Below are positions 45,101-54,199 of a stretch of DNA of 64,000 bases, piece by piece (the first letter of the stretch is position 1; each line of letters begins with the position of its first letter). This DNA comes from Vreelandella olivaria. Lineage in GTDB: Bacteria; Pseudomonadota; Gammaproteobacteria; Pseudomonadales; Halomonadaceae. Position numbers and translations under genes: made by a program. The notes beneath the pieces were generated by a model. That model saw only the letters and a program-made list of their open reading frames with translations. It was not told the origin of the DNA and did no database searches. The stretch covers positions 806,001 through 870,000 of the forward strand of contig AP019416.1 of assembly GCA_004295565.1 (NCBI GenBank). The letters run 5' to 3'.

Positions 45101-45354
45101 ATGGGCATGATGACTATTAGAAGCATTCCTGACGAAGTACACAACGCACTGAAAGCCCGCGCCAAGCAAAATCATCGCAGCGCTGAAGCTGAAGTGCGTG
45201 CCATTCTGAAGAAGCCACTCGACCAGCAAACCGCCCCAAAATGGGCGATGCTCTGGCGAATTTGAGCCGTAAAGCCGGGTTGACCAATGAAGACGTTGCT
45301 GCCTTGGAACAGGTTCGCGATCAGACACCTGCTGAGCCGATGAGGTTTGAATGA
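45101..45354 (+). CDS. fitA: FitA/VapB-type RHH antitoxin (one frameshift)
   Basis: ATG at 45101 follows TAGGAGG. The product begins MGMMTIRSIPDEVHNALKAR and continues AKQNHRSAEAEVRAILKK, the ribbon-helix-helix of FitA-like antitoxins. One A is missing near 45241 in a CCCCAAAA run; restoring it gives MGDALANLSRKAGLTNEDVA and the tail PAEPMRFE, which blocks the toxin's active site. The stop overlaps the toxin start (ATGA). Confidence 0.85.
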
Positions 45355-45767
45355 TCGTTCTCGATACCAATGTCATTTCCGAGGCGATGAAACCCGATTC
45401 TGATCCGGCCGTCAGAGCTTGGCTTAATGAGCAGTCAGCCGAAACGCTATATCTGACTACTGTCACACTGGCTGAGTTGATGTTTGGCATTGCAGCACTG
45501 CCTAACGGGAAGCGCAAGAACATGCTCAATGAGGCATTGGATGGTCTTATGGTTCTGTTCAGAGGGCGAATTTTGCCTTTTGACGCTGACGCCGCTCGCA
45601 AGTATGCCGAACTGGCCGTAACGGCTCGAACCGCTGGGCGTGGTTTTCCCGTGCCGGATGGCTATATTGCAGCTATTGCCGTATCCCAGGGCTATCAAGT
45701 CGCATCTCGCGACATGGCGCCATTTGAGGCGGCTAATGTGGGCGTAGTTAACCCTTGGGAGGTCTAG
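45351..45767 (+). CDS. fitB: FitB/VapC-type PIN-domain RNase toxin
   Basis: A clean 138-residue PIN protein: MIVLDTNVISEAMKP (first Asp), VTLAELMFGIAALP (Glu), DGYIAAIAVSQGYQVASRDMAPF (two further acids). The four acidic residues bind Mg2+ for RNA cleavage; most relatives cut tRNA. It is co-translated with fitA by the ATGA overlap. Toxin-antitoxin modules of this kind often stabilise islands. Confidence 0.9.
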   Translation: MIVLDTNVISEAMKPDSDPAVRAWLNEQSAETLYLTTVTLAELMFGIAALPNGKRKNMLNEALDGLMVLFRGRILPFDADAARKYAELAVTARTAGRGFPVPDGYIAAIAVSQGYQVASRDMAPFEAANVGVVNPWEV

Positions 45768-45906
45768 CTGTTCTTTACAGGCTACCAGCGGTGGCCGCAG
45801 CACACGTTATTGGGTGCTGGGCCGAACAGTGGATGGCTCCTTGTAGTGGCGATCGCTGCTATGAGAGGCCGAATCGCCACTGAATAGAGACGACGACTAT
45901 TTATCT

Positions 45907-47098
45907 CTACTGTTTATACCGCGTTAATCCTACAAGCGCAGCCAACGTCATTGCCGCCATGCCGCCTGTATAAGCGATAAGAGGCCAAGCAGTGCCACCA
46001 TTCAGCGATATCACCGCGCCCGTTCCTATTATCCCGACGATAAGACTTTGAATGCAGAAGTGTAGGGCGACGGCAGTGCCTGCCATCTCACTGAATTCCT
46101 GAAGTGCACCATTGGCTGTAACGGAGGTTGTTAACACAATACCGACCGCAACCAGCCACATGGGTAACACGAAAGACCAGAAGCTGGGTGTCAGGAAAAT
46201 CTCGCCCAACCCAAGCAAGTTCGCGCTGAAAAGTAGCATTAGCATCCCTCGAATTACGCAACCAGGGACTCTCAGCGTGCCACAAAGCGCTTGGCGAAGC
46301 GTGTTGTGGCAATCATCACGATAGCTACCGTAGCGAAGGCAACGCTGAAACCTAGTTCAGAGAAGCCAGCCCCTTCAATGAGTACCCGCGGGCGGTAGAA
46401 AAGAACACAAAGAACGAGCCCATTGCGGTGCCGAAAGCCAGCGTATAGATCCAGAAGTAAGGGCTCCTGAGTACGATACCAAAGCTTGCTCCACAAGCTT
46501 GTCTTCTGGTTCTCCTGGTCTCATGCCATTTCGGTAATATGAATGGCAGTGCAATGAGTACTGAGATACACAGTGCAAGGAATATGGCTTCCCAGCCGAA
46601 ATACCTCGCAATTAAGGCTCCTGCAATGGGGCCTAGCGCGGGAACGAAAGCCAACATCGCGTTCATTAAGCTATAAATAACCGCGCTGTCGGGTGTATCC
46701 GCATAAACGTCGCGCACTGTTGCGAAGACTGCTACCAACATCGCGGCTGCCCCGGTTGCTTGCACCAGCCGTAGCAAAACGAAAAGCCAGGCTGAAGTAG
46801 TCATCGCGAGTGCTAGTGAAGTTGCAGCGAATACTAATACCCCGCCAATCAGAATCGGGCGCCGACCAAAACGGTCTGAAAGTGGCCCGAAGATAATCTG
46901 ACCTACACCCAGCATAATCATGTAGAGGGTAAGGGTTAGTTGTATTACCCCGGACGTCGTTCCGAGAATTTCCGGCATCGCGGGCACAATCGGCAGGTAA
47001 ATATCCATACCGAGCGACGCGAGAATATTAAAGGGAGCCAGCAGCACCAGCGCTACCGGCAGGCTGTAAGTCCACAGTCGAGATTTTCTAGTAGGCAC
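45907..47098 (-). CDS. FloR/CmlA-like MFS phenicol exporter (two frameshifts)
   Basis: Twelve-segment DHA1 transporter. The N-terminus is PVALVLLAPFNILASLGMDIYLPIVPAMPEIL. Then GVIQLTLTLYMIMLGVGQIIFGPLSDRFGRRPIL (motif A) and AAMLVAVFATVRDVYA follow. After restoring a C near 46391 and a G near 46274 it continues STAPRVLIEGAGFSELGFS, TTRFAKRFVARWG and LPMWLVAVGIVLTTSVTANGAL. These stretches match FloR and CmlA (chloramphenicol/florfenicol efflux) far better than general Bcr proteins. About 400 residues. It is the last complete gene before the right island boundary. Resistance function is inferred, not shown. Confidence 0.8.
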
Positions 47099-47287
47099 GA
47101 TGAATCTCCGCGCAAATAAGATTATTTGGCGGCGGCCTACATGTAAGGAGTTGGTTTAGCAGGCTGCCGCAACAACGAGAAAGCAATGTTGTTGCGGCTT
47201 AGTGGTCTGACTTTTTGAACCCATAAGTTAGCGCTTCAGTAATTGGCCTAATGGCTTTAATAGCCTATCAGGAAGAGGGGCGAGTGC

Positions 47288-47313
47288 AAGCCGCCTGATA
47301 CAATTGAGTGGGA
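47288..47313 (+). repeat. Island boundary attR, copy of the guaA 3' end
   Basis: The 26 bases starting AAGCCGCCTG and ending ATTGAGTGGGA match 32830-32855 at 24 of 26 positions. Read as protein they give KPPDTIEWD, close to the GuaA C-terminus KPPATIEWE. Upstream of the repeat there is no further guaA resemblance, as expected for a recombination core rather than a gene duplication. Confidence 0.72.
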
Positions 47314-47423
47314 TGAGATCGCATTACTTAGGATGATGATTTGCTAGACTTATTTTTGTTGAACGCTTGGTTTGAGATGTTCTGGCGGCGCAATAAGAAG
47401 AAGCAGATAGACTGTGGATAACC

Positions 47424-47558
47424 TCAAAAGGCTAGGGATAATTTGGCAAAACGACGCGAGCGGGACTTGAGGCGTTTCTCAATCACTGCCGTGCGCTCGC
47501 CTGTTTCAATCGCACTTGAGCTGGCCACTGCACGTAAAATACGTTCACGGGAAACCAT
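47424..47558 (-). CDS. 44-residue basic small protein
   Basis: From ATG at 47558: MVSRERILRAVASSSAIETG, then RTAVIEKRLKSRSRRFAKLS. A ribosome-site-like AGGAGC lies 40 bp upstream beside another ATG (MVRKP), so the natural start may be earlier and the frame broken by an indel. No family recognised. It lies just outside attR. The rest of 47099-47768 shows no further gene. Confidence 0.45.
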   Translation of the reverse strand: MVSRERILRAVASSSAIETGERTAVIEKRLKSRSRRFAKLSLAF

Positions 47559-47763
47559 GACTTTATCAGTTGGGGCTTGCGAACCATCACAACGCTCCTA
47601 GAACAGATCGTTAGATGTGATTATAGCAGTAACATCGCTGGGCTTGATATCTGGTCTTAGAGCTGGTCGCAGAACTGGTCTGGTGGTGTAATCAAAGCTC
47701 ATCGAAAGCATTAAGACGAGTTGGAGGCTTTGTTCTGCATGAGTTGACTGAGAGCCTTAAAAA

Positions 47764-48245
47764 TACGCTCAAACTTCTCGATCCCGATCATATCGCTCTA
47801 CGTCAGGAAAGGGCGGCAACCAATGTTCGCGGCGAATGTTCCAAAGCTCATACGTCGGTTTCAGTTGATTGGATGAATCAAGGGCGCCAAGGTGTATTTC
47901 GATTTCGTCCTCGCTTACTGAAAAACCGACGAACCGCATGCGGAGCAGAAGTAGCGCCCCTGATAACTGTTGGGTTCGCCTTCGATAATGACAGCTTGCT
48001 TGGGGTAATCCGCCGCCGCGTAGAAAAGCGCCCCATGATGCTTACGACAATCCATACAGTGGCAAATACCTACCCGCAGCGGCTCGCCATTGGCCACGAT
48101 TCGGATCTTACCGCAGAGACAGCCACCTGTTAGTTGTTCCATTACCCATCTCCAGAAGATTTATATATTTAAAGTAGGTGGCACTTTCGGTTTTGTCTTG
48201 CCGCCGTCTCGTTCGTGTTTGATATCCGCAAACTGTTATCAATCG
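47764..48245 (+). repeat. Roughly 480-bp direct repeat, left copy (GFA gene and its upstream region)
   Basis: Matches 53641-54127 at about 90% by eye, starting before the GFA stop and running about 100 bp past its start codon (GGCACTTTCGGTTTTGTCTT shared). The two copies are 5.9 kb apart in the same orientation. Recombination between them would delete everything in between. In 48246-48672, beyond the repeat, I see no gene; near 48462-48475 a TTAGGCTTTGTTTGAAAA tract resembles the ends of the MITE-like element at 52768. Confidence 0.75.
47769..48142 (-). CDS. GFA-family (CENP-V/glutathione-dependent formaldehyde-activating) protein, copy 1, frameshifted
   Basis: MEQLTGGCLCGKIRIVANGE carries the first zinc pair; GICHCMDCRKHHGALFY the CHCxxC set; RYFCSACGSSVF the last pair. 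A shift near 47922 interrupts the chain before SVSEDEIEIHLGALDS and the end RYDRDREV. About 124 residues. GFA proteins bind zinc; some accelerate S-hydroxymethylglutathione formation. Nearly identical to copy 2 at 53644, and all family cysteines are kept here. The break may be a sequence error. Confidence 0.8.
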
Positions 48246-48672
48246 AGCTATTGCAGGAGGCGAATGAGCCCTCTAAGCCCGGAATTCGGTCGTATTTCGG
48301 TTACAAGCAGGCGTTGGTCTTAACGGTGGTTAAGCGGGTAACTCGCTTTACGGCGACTCTTTAAAATAGCTACTTTGTGAACTATAAGTACACAAAATTT
48401 GATGATACCAAAGAGGTTTGCGGCGAGCTATTGGGTTAAAGATTAATTTTTGAACCATTAGGCTTTGTTTGAAAAATCGGCAAAAACGGATCGGACTCGC
48501 CTAGGCTACAAAGAAGAGTAGCAGCAAAGTATGATTGGCTCGGGCCTGTTGGAGGTGTTCAAAGTTTGAATGATCTTTTAAACCTGCTTCAACAACTGCT
48601 GGTCAATATCAAGCTTGTTGTCCAGCATCTGTACGCCCAACTCTAATGTTACTGTAATACCAAGGGAATGAT

Positions 48673-49676
48673 ATGTTTCACATTTTGAAAGAGCTTTACT
48701 GGTTCCGCTCGATGAGCGAGCCGCGCATGGATCGGCACCGCTACTGGCTGGCTGTCTACCTGTTATTGAGCTTACAGATAGGTAGTGCTCTTCTCTTGCT
48801 CCAAGACAATTTCTTATGGGACATGACACCACGCTTCTATAATGACGTCTTTTTGGGAGAGCTATTTCTCCGTACGTATCCATAGATCTCGTGTTGATTG
48901 TTCTGCACATCGTCGTGGGTATCAATGCCTACGGCCGCGTTTGGGGTAGCCTCGCCGGGATCGGCACCTACTCATTAGGGGCTATTGCCTTAATGATCAA
49001 TTGGGCGTCATCGAACCGTATCGAGCAGTACTTAGGGTACCCGCTACTATTGATAGGAGTGCTGGCAATCATTGGCATCGTGGCACTGTTAATGGGATTC
49101 AAGTTACGCTCTTCGCGACGTCGAACCGTCACATGCGCTCATGCGTCAGCGCCCGGACATGCCTGCGGAAAACAGCTGAACTGCCTGGCCTTCTTGCGTC
49201 GTTATCTGTTTGCCCACTTGGTGATTAGCGTGATGGGCTTCGCAATTAGCGGCATCATGGTTTGGCGTTTGAACAGCCTATCAGTGATGGATTACTACAG
49301 GGAAGCCGAGTCAACGCTGCAGGCCGGTGGCTTGTTCCTACTGCTACTGGCAGTGGTGGGAGGTATCTGGATCCTCGCGCTAATCGCCAAGCGATTGAAC
49401 AGTTTCTCCGATGCTACGGCGGTAATTTTCTGCTGGGGTATAGCCCTGACAGTCGTCATCGGAGGCGGTACGGTCTGGCTGGCAGTAAACGAGTTTTATG
49501 ATAATAAGTGGCTGTTTCTACTGGCTAAAACAGTCGGTCTCAGCCTGTTGCCTATCAGCGTTGGCGCTCAGATTTATTTGCTAACCAAGCCTTCTAAACA
49601 GCTCTCCTCGGCAGAGGCGGCAATGGTGGAGCCATCAGGGCAGGCAACTGCTACTTCACCGCAGATCGCTACCTGA
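48673..49676 (+). CDS. Hypothetical polytopic membrane protein (one frameshift)
   Basis: ATG at 48673 gives MFHILKELYWFRSMSEPRMD followed by YWLAVYLLLSLQIGSALLLL. A shift near 48870 (GELFLR into YVSIDLVLIVLHIVVGINAYG) joins two frames. Six or seven more membrane segments follow (LLLIGVLAIIGIVALLMGF, HLVISVMGFAISGIMVWRL, GGLFLLLLAVVGGIWILALIA, VIFCWGIALTVVIGGGTVWLA, LAKTVGLSLLPISVG). About 335 residues with a hydrophilic C-terminus. I do not recognise the family; no linked partner is evident. Confidence 0.6.
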
Positions 49677-49866
49677 CGTTCCCTCTAAGCGACCATATCC
49701 AGCTTAACAAATACGCGGGCATGGTCGCTTATCATCAGAATGGCCGTTAGCAAGAGCCAGCAGGGCTGCTTTGGGCTGTCGTGCCCGATACTTACTCTTA
49801 TTGGTGCTCTTACCCAGCCGCTTTGTGCTCTACTATCAGCACCTGTTATTCACGGAGGAAACACCC

Positions 49867-50812
49867 ATGGCCATAGGCGGCTTAATAGGATTACTGGATG
49901 ACATTGCTGCATTGGCGAAGTTGTCCGCAGCATCACTGGATGATGTGAGCGCCGCGGGGCGTGCGACGGCGAAGGCGGCCGGGGTGGTGGTGGATGATAC
50001 GGCAGTGACGCCGCAATATTTGCAGGGGGTAACCGCTGAGCGGGAACTGGCGATTGTGAAAAAGATCGCGCTGGGGTCGATCCGCAACAAGCTGCTTTTA
50101 TCCTGCCGGTGGCGCTGCTGCTGAATCACTTTCTGCCCGCGCTATTGCCGATCATCCTGATGGTGGGCGGCACCTACCTGGCCTTTGAGGGCGCTGAGAA
50201 GGTATGGCACAAGCTCTCTGGCCAGCATGACGACGACAAACCAGCGGTAGAGAAGGGCCGGAGGCCGAGAAACAGATCGTGGGTGGCGCCATTCGTACCG
50301 ACCTGATTCTTTCCGCTGAAATCATGGTGATTGCGCTTTCAACCGTTTCCCATCAAGGGTTTTGGTCGCAGATGGTGAGCCTGGTGGTGGTCGCGTTTTT
50401 CATCACCATTCTGGTGTATGGCGTAGTGGCGCTGTTGGTCAGGATGGATGATATTGGCCTGAAGCTCGCCCAGCGGGAGAGTTCGGGCATGCAGACACTG
50501 GGCCGTGGTCTGGTGACCGCCATGCCCAAGGTGCTAGCGACCATCTCTGTGGTGGGCACCGTCGCCATGCTCTGGGTGGGTGGGCATATCCTGATGGCCA
50601 ATCTGGGTGCCGATGGAACGGGTTGGTTCAACGCGCCCTATGAGTGGGTACACCATGTCGAACATGGCATTGCCGAGGCAACCGGTGCCTTGGGCGGCAT
50701 GCTGGGCTGGAGCTTCAATACGCTGTGCTCTGCGGTGATTGGCTTTGTGGTGGGCTCGGTGGTGGTGGGTGTGCTGCACCTCGTTCCTAATAAGAAGGCG
50801 CATGCCGAGTAG
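49867..50812 (+). CDS. DUF808 family membrane protein (YedI-like), frameshifted
   Basis: The start MAIGGLIGLLDDIAALAKLSAASLDDVSAAG and VDDTAVTPQYLQGVTAERELAIVKKIALGS are the DUF808 signature. After shifts near 50095 and 50260 the membrane part follows: PVALLLNHFLPALLPIILMVGGTYLAFEGAEKV, then GAIRTDLILSAEIMVIALSTV and GGHILMANLGADG. About 315 residues. The family is widespread and uncharacterised. ATG at 49867 is preceded by GGAGGAAAC. Confidence 0.85.
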
Positions 50813-50828
50813 GGCGGCGAAGCAGTAA

Positions 50829-51761
50829 TCAGACATATCGATTACTTCTTCGCTGTTGCCGCAACACTATCACCCCGGCCAGTAAGATCATGCCCATACC
50901 CAGCCAAGTCATGCCATCGGGCACTTCGCTGAATAGCAGGTAGCCCCAAAGGCTGGCAAAGATGAGGTAGGCGTAATCAAAGCTGCCGATCAACGCCGAA
51001 GGGCTATTTGATACGCCCTTGCCACCCCGGTATTCACAATGATCAGCAGTAGGGCGTAGGCGCTCACGATCAATAGCGCTGTGGCGTCTAGCGGTTGCCA
51101 ACTGGCGAACAGGAAAGGCGCGCGTTCAGCGAGTGTTGCTGTGCTGTTGATTGCCACCAGCACACTGAAGAGGCTACCTGCCGCCAGGAAGGCCAGATTC
51201 AATCCCAGGGTGAGAAGTAAGGGGTGCTCTCTTTGGCAGTGGTGGCGTGTGACCAGCATTGCTAACGCATAAAAGAGGGCGGCTAGCACGGGTAGCAGTG
51301 TGGCAGGCGTAAAGGCGTCGCCGCCGGGGCGCAGAACCACCACCACGCCCAGGAAACCGCAGAAGATGCCCAGCCAGGCCTGGCCTGAAAGATGCTCGCC
51401 TGCCCCAAAAGCAGCCAGCACGGCAATAAACAGCGGCGTGGTGTAATGGCGACCGCCGCCACTGAGAGCGAAATCAGCGGCAGAGCGGCGTAATAGGCTA
51501 TCCACATCAGCAATAGAAGCAGGCTTCTTATTGCCACCCAGCGGCGTGATTTTACCCTGGGGCGGGGGCCTGAATGGCCAATGATCAATCCAAAGAGTAT
51601 CGGCAGCGATACTGATGACCCGATGACATAGAGTTGCCATAGCGACATACTGGCACTTAGATACTTAACCAGGGCGTCGGTTAACGCCAGCAGAAACACA
51701 GCCCCACGATAAGGCTTATGCCCTGTAGGATATTATCTTGTGGTTCAGCGGTGGCCTTCAT
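50829..51761 (-). CDS. EamA/DMT-family transporter (frameshifted)
   Basis: From ATG at 51761 (MKATAEPQDNILQGISLIVG) with a lost base near 51695, then LALTDALVKYLSASMSLWQLYVI, the start of EamA repeat 1. Further shifts lie near 51440 and 51005. Repeat 2 ends with FDYAYLIFASLWGYLLFSEVPDGMTWLGMGMILLAGVIV. Ten membrane segments, about 305 residues. It is divergent from the GcvA-like LysR gene at 51855, so the two likely form an exporter-regulator pair. Confidence 0.8.
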
Positions 51762-51854
51762 TGCAGCGTTCCAGCTATGAATTCCGCTCTAGAATGCCGC
51801 TACCGCTAGCAGTGCTTCAAACGACTTATACGTTACGATGCATGAGCTCAGATT

Positions 51855-52762
51855 ATGGATAACTTCATCAAGTCTCTTCCGCCGCTGGCGACGCTGCGCC
51901 CCTTCGAGGCTGCCGCCAGGCTTGAAAGCTTTTCGCGCGCGGCGGATGAGCTTCACCTGACTCAGGCGGCTATCAGCCGACAGATCCGTGCGCTGGAGGA
52001 AGACCTTGGCGTGATGCTTTTCGAGCGCCGTAATCGAGGTGTGTTTCTTACCCGTGAGGGGCGCGAGTTTGGCCGTACGGTTTCCCAGGCGCTGGAAAGT
52101 ATTGCCACGGGGCTCAGGAATTACGCGGCGACCCCGACGATAAGCGCGTCGTGTTGTTCTGCCAGTTATGCGAAGCGTTCTATTGGCTGATGCCACAGCT
52201 GGCTGACTTTAACCGGCGCTACCCTGAGATTGAGATTCAACTGGCGACGTCGACACGGCCGATTACTGAATTTAGTGGCAACTTCGACATTGCACTGCAA
52301 ACCAACGGTCGGCCCAGCGGCAGCCATCGCTTGGTGTTTACCGCCGAGGACGAGATATTTCCCGTCTGCAGCCCAGCTTACCTGAAAGGGGCCTCCACGC
52401 CGTTGAGCCTCAATGCGTTGCTGAACCAGCGGCTACTGCACCACCACGCGGAACCGCCGGATTGGCTGGAGTGGGATGACTGGTTTCGTGCCATGGGGCA
52501 CTTTGAGCTCTCATCAGCGGAGAGTGCTGTTTTCGATAGTTACCCACTGCTACTTCAAGCGGCTGTCGCGGGGCACGGGATCGCCTTAGGATGGCGGCGC
52601 ACAACGCAACGCTTAATTGAAAATGGCGAACTGATCCGCCCGGTGGTAGAGAGCTTGCCCCAGCACGATGCCATCGCCCTATACACACGCCAGGGCGCGC
52701 CTCAACGCCCGGGCAGCGAGGCGTTATTGGGTTGGCTGCGGGAGGTGTTGGGTGAACAATAG
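51855..52762 (+). CDS. LysR-family regulator, GcvA-like (one frameshift)
   Basis: HTH: LPPLATLRPFEAAARLESFSRAADELHLTQAAISRQIRALEEDLGVMLFERRNRGVFLT. After a shift near 52135 the effector domain reads VVLFCQLCEAFYWLMPQLADFNRRYPEIEIQL and YPLLLQAAVAGHGIALGWRR. About 302 residues. The last 106 bp are duplicated at 53433-53538. Presumed regulator of the divergent EamA gene. Confidence 0.85.
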
Positions 52763-52767
52763 CGCTA

Positions 52768-52923
52768 GGCTCTGTCTGAAAACTGGCTGCGCTCGACCCT
52801 ACGGTGTTTACAATCGGCTCAACGTACTCATTTACACCACGTAAACTCACACGCGAGTTCGCTCATTCTTTTCACCGTTTTTGTCTTGTTTTACCTTCGC
52901 ACGCAGACTTTTCGTACAAAGCC
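52768..52923. mobile_element. 156-bp MITE-like element with imperfect terminal inverted repeats and TA flanks
   Basis: The left end GGCTCTGTCTGAAAACTGGC and the right end, read inward, GGCTTTGTACGAAAAGTCTG agree at 12 of the first 15 bases. A TA dinucleotide borders each side (52766-52767 and 52924-52925), the target duplication of IS630/Tc1-type elements. No transposase is inside. It lies between the LysR stop and a small gene. Confidence 0.6.
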
Positions 52924-52930
52924 TAAGGCG

Positions 52931-53236
52931 TCAGTCAGAGACGCCCTCGCAGTTGTCGTGATACAGCGGGGCATCGGTGCCTAACGCTAGGCGCTTGGTG
53001 GCGTGATTGTAGTAGAAACGACCGGACTCGCGTGAAAGCTCATAGTCCCCGCACACCCCATAGCCCTTGTTGACTTGTGTTAAGTGGGAGATTTCGGCTG
53101 GTGCCTGACTGTCGAGGCGTTCAGCTATCGTCGCGGCGATGTGGGCATCACGCTGGGCCTCGGAATATGCCTGGCTACCGAATACCAGGCCAGCAACGAC
53201 GAAAATGGCGACGACGGGAATCCAGAGGTTATGCAT
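52931..53236 (-). CDS. Hypothetical membrane-anchored small protein
   Basis: A clean 101-residue frame. One N-terminal membrane segment (NLWIPVVAIFVVAGLVFGSQ) is followed by a periplasmic-looking domain with two cysteines (GYGVCGDYELSRESGRFYYN and YHDNCEGVSD), which could form a disulfide. No family recognised. It lies eight bases from the MITE-like element. Confidence 0.65.
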   Translation of the reverse strand: MHNLWIPVVAIFVVAGLVFGSQAYSEAQRDAHIAATIAERLDSQAPAEISHLTQVNKGYGVCGDYELSRESGRFYYNHATKRLALGTDAPLYHDNCEGVSD

Positions 53237-53432
53237 AGCGTGTCCAGTTAGAGGATATAAACGTGCATGATGCAGCCGAAAAATTAGCGGCAGAAAAATT
53301 ATTTAGCGGGATAATAACTTTTGCCCATCCCATTTCATTGGTTGGCGGGTAATTGGTTTACATAAGGATCCGCGCCAACCTTACGACACCCAGTGGCGCT
53401 ATGTAGTGGTTCACTGATTCCAGACACCCATC

Positions 53433-53538
53433 GCCCCAGCACGATGCTATCGCCCTATACACACGTCAAGGCGCCCCTCAACGCGCAGGCAGCGAGGCGT
53501 TATTGGGCTGGCTGCGTGAGGTGTTGAGTGATGAGTAG
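53433..53538 (+). repeat. Duplicated 3' end of the LysR gene
   Basis: This 106-bp segment aligns without gaps to 52657-52762, the end of the LysR gene including its stop, with about 12 differences. Nothing upstream of 53433 resembles the rest of LysR. It sits directly before the second GFA gene. The remaining 53239-53432 shows no gene. Confidence 0.75.
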
Positions 53539-53640
53539 ATTGCTGAAGCGACAGGCTTGGCGCTAGGCGAAGTGGCTAAGCTGCGCACTGAAGGTAAGCG
53601 CTGATCGATTGCCTTCTGACTAAGCGTAAGCCCTTGAGCC

Positions 53641-54127
53641 TGCTCAACCTTCCCGATCCCGGTCATATCGTTCCACGGCAGGGAAGGGTGGCAACCAAAG
53701 TTCACGTCGAATATTCCAAAGCTCATACGTCGGTTTCAGTTGGTTGGGTGAATCAAGGGCGCCAAGGTGTATTTCGATTTCTTCCTCGCTTACCGAAAAA
53801 ACCGACGAGCCGCATGCCGAACAGAAGTAGCGGCCCTGATAACTGTGCGGTTCGCCTTCGATAATGACCGCTTGCTTGGGATAATCCGCCGCCGCGTAGA
53901 AAAGCGCCCCGTGATGCTTACGACAATCCATACAGTGGAAAATACCTACCCGAAGCGGTTCGCCATTGGCCACGATTCGGATCTTACCGCAGAGACAGCC
54001 ACCTGTTAGTTGTTCCATTGCCAATCTCCAGAAAATGCATACATCCCGAATTCAAAGTAGATGGCACTTTCGGTTTTGTCTTGACGCCGTCTCGTTCGTA
54101 TTTGATATCTGCAAACTGACATAAATC
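53641..54127 (+). repeat. Roughly 485-bp direct repeat, right copy
   Basis: Counterpart of 47764-48245, about 90% identical by eye. It contains the complete GFA copy 2 and about 100 bp upstream of its start. Confidence 0.75.
53644..54018 (-). CDS. GFA-family protein, copy 2, with one zinc cysteine replaced
   Basis: Reads clean: MEQLTGGCLCGKIRIVANGE, GIFHCMDCRKHHGALFY, RYFCSACGSSVFSVSEEEIE, ending RYDRDREG. About 124 residues. Against copy 1 the first cysteine of the CHCxxC motif is Phe (codon TTC for TGC, near 53940). That position is a zinc ligand in the family, so activity may be lost. ATG at 54018 is preferred over an upstream TTG. Confidence 0.85.
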   Translation of the reverse strand: MEQLTGGCLCGKIRIVANGEPLRVGIFHCMDCRKHHGALFYAAADYPKQAVIIEGEPHSYQGRYFCSACGSSVFSVSEEEIEIHLGALDSPNQLKPTYELWNIRRELWLPPFPAVERYDRDREG

Positions 54128-54199
54128 GAATATGACTGGCTTCAACGCATAAATTAATCAAGCGATCCTTTACAGGGTCGAGAATGTCTACTTGGATTA

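Noticed and set aside
32830-47313. Integrase gene for the island
   Set aside because: I looked for tyrosine-recombinase motifs (R..HxxR..Y) in all frames inside the island and found none that hold; it is probably deleted.
48578-48925. Open frame on the minus strand over the membrane protein start
   Set aside because: It is antisense to the well-supported membrane protein at 48673 and has no recognisable domain.
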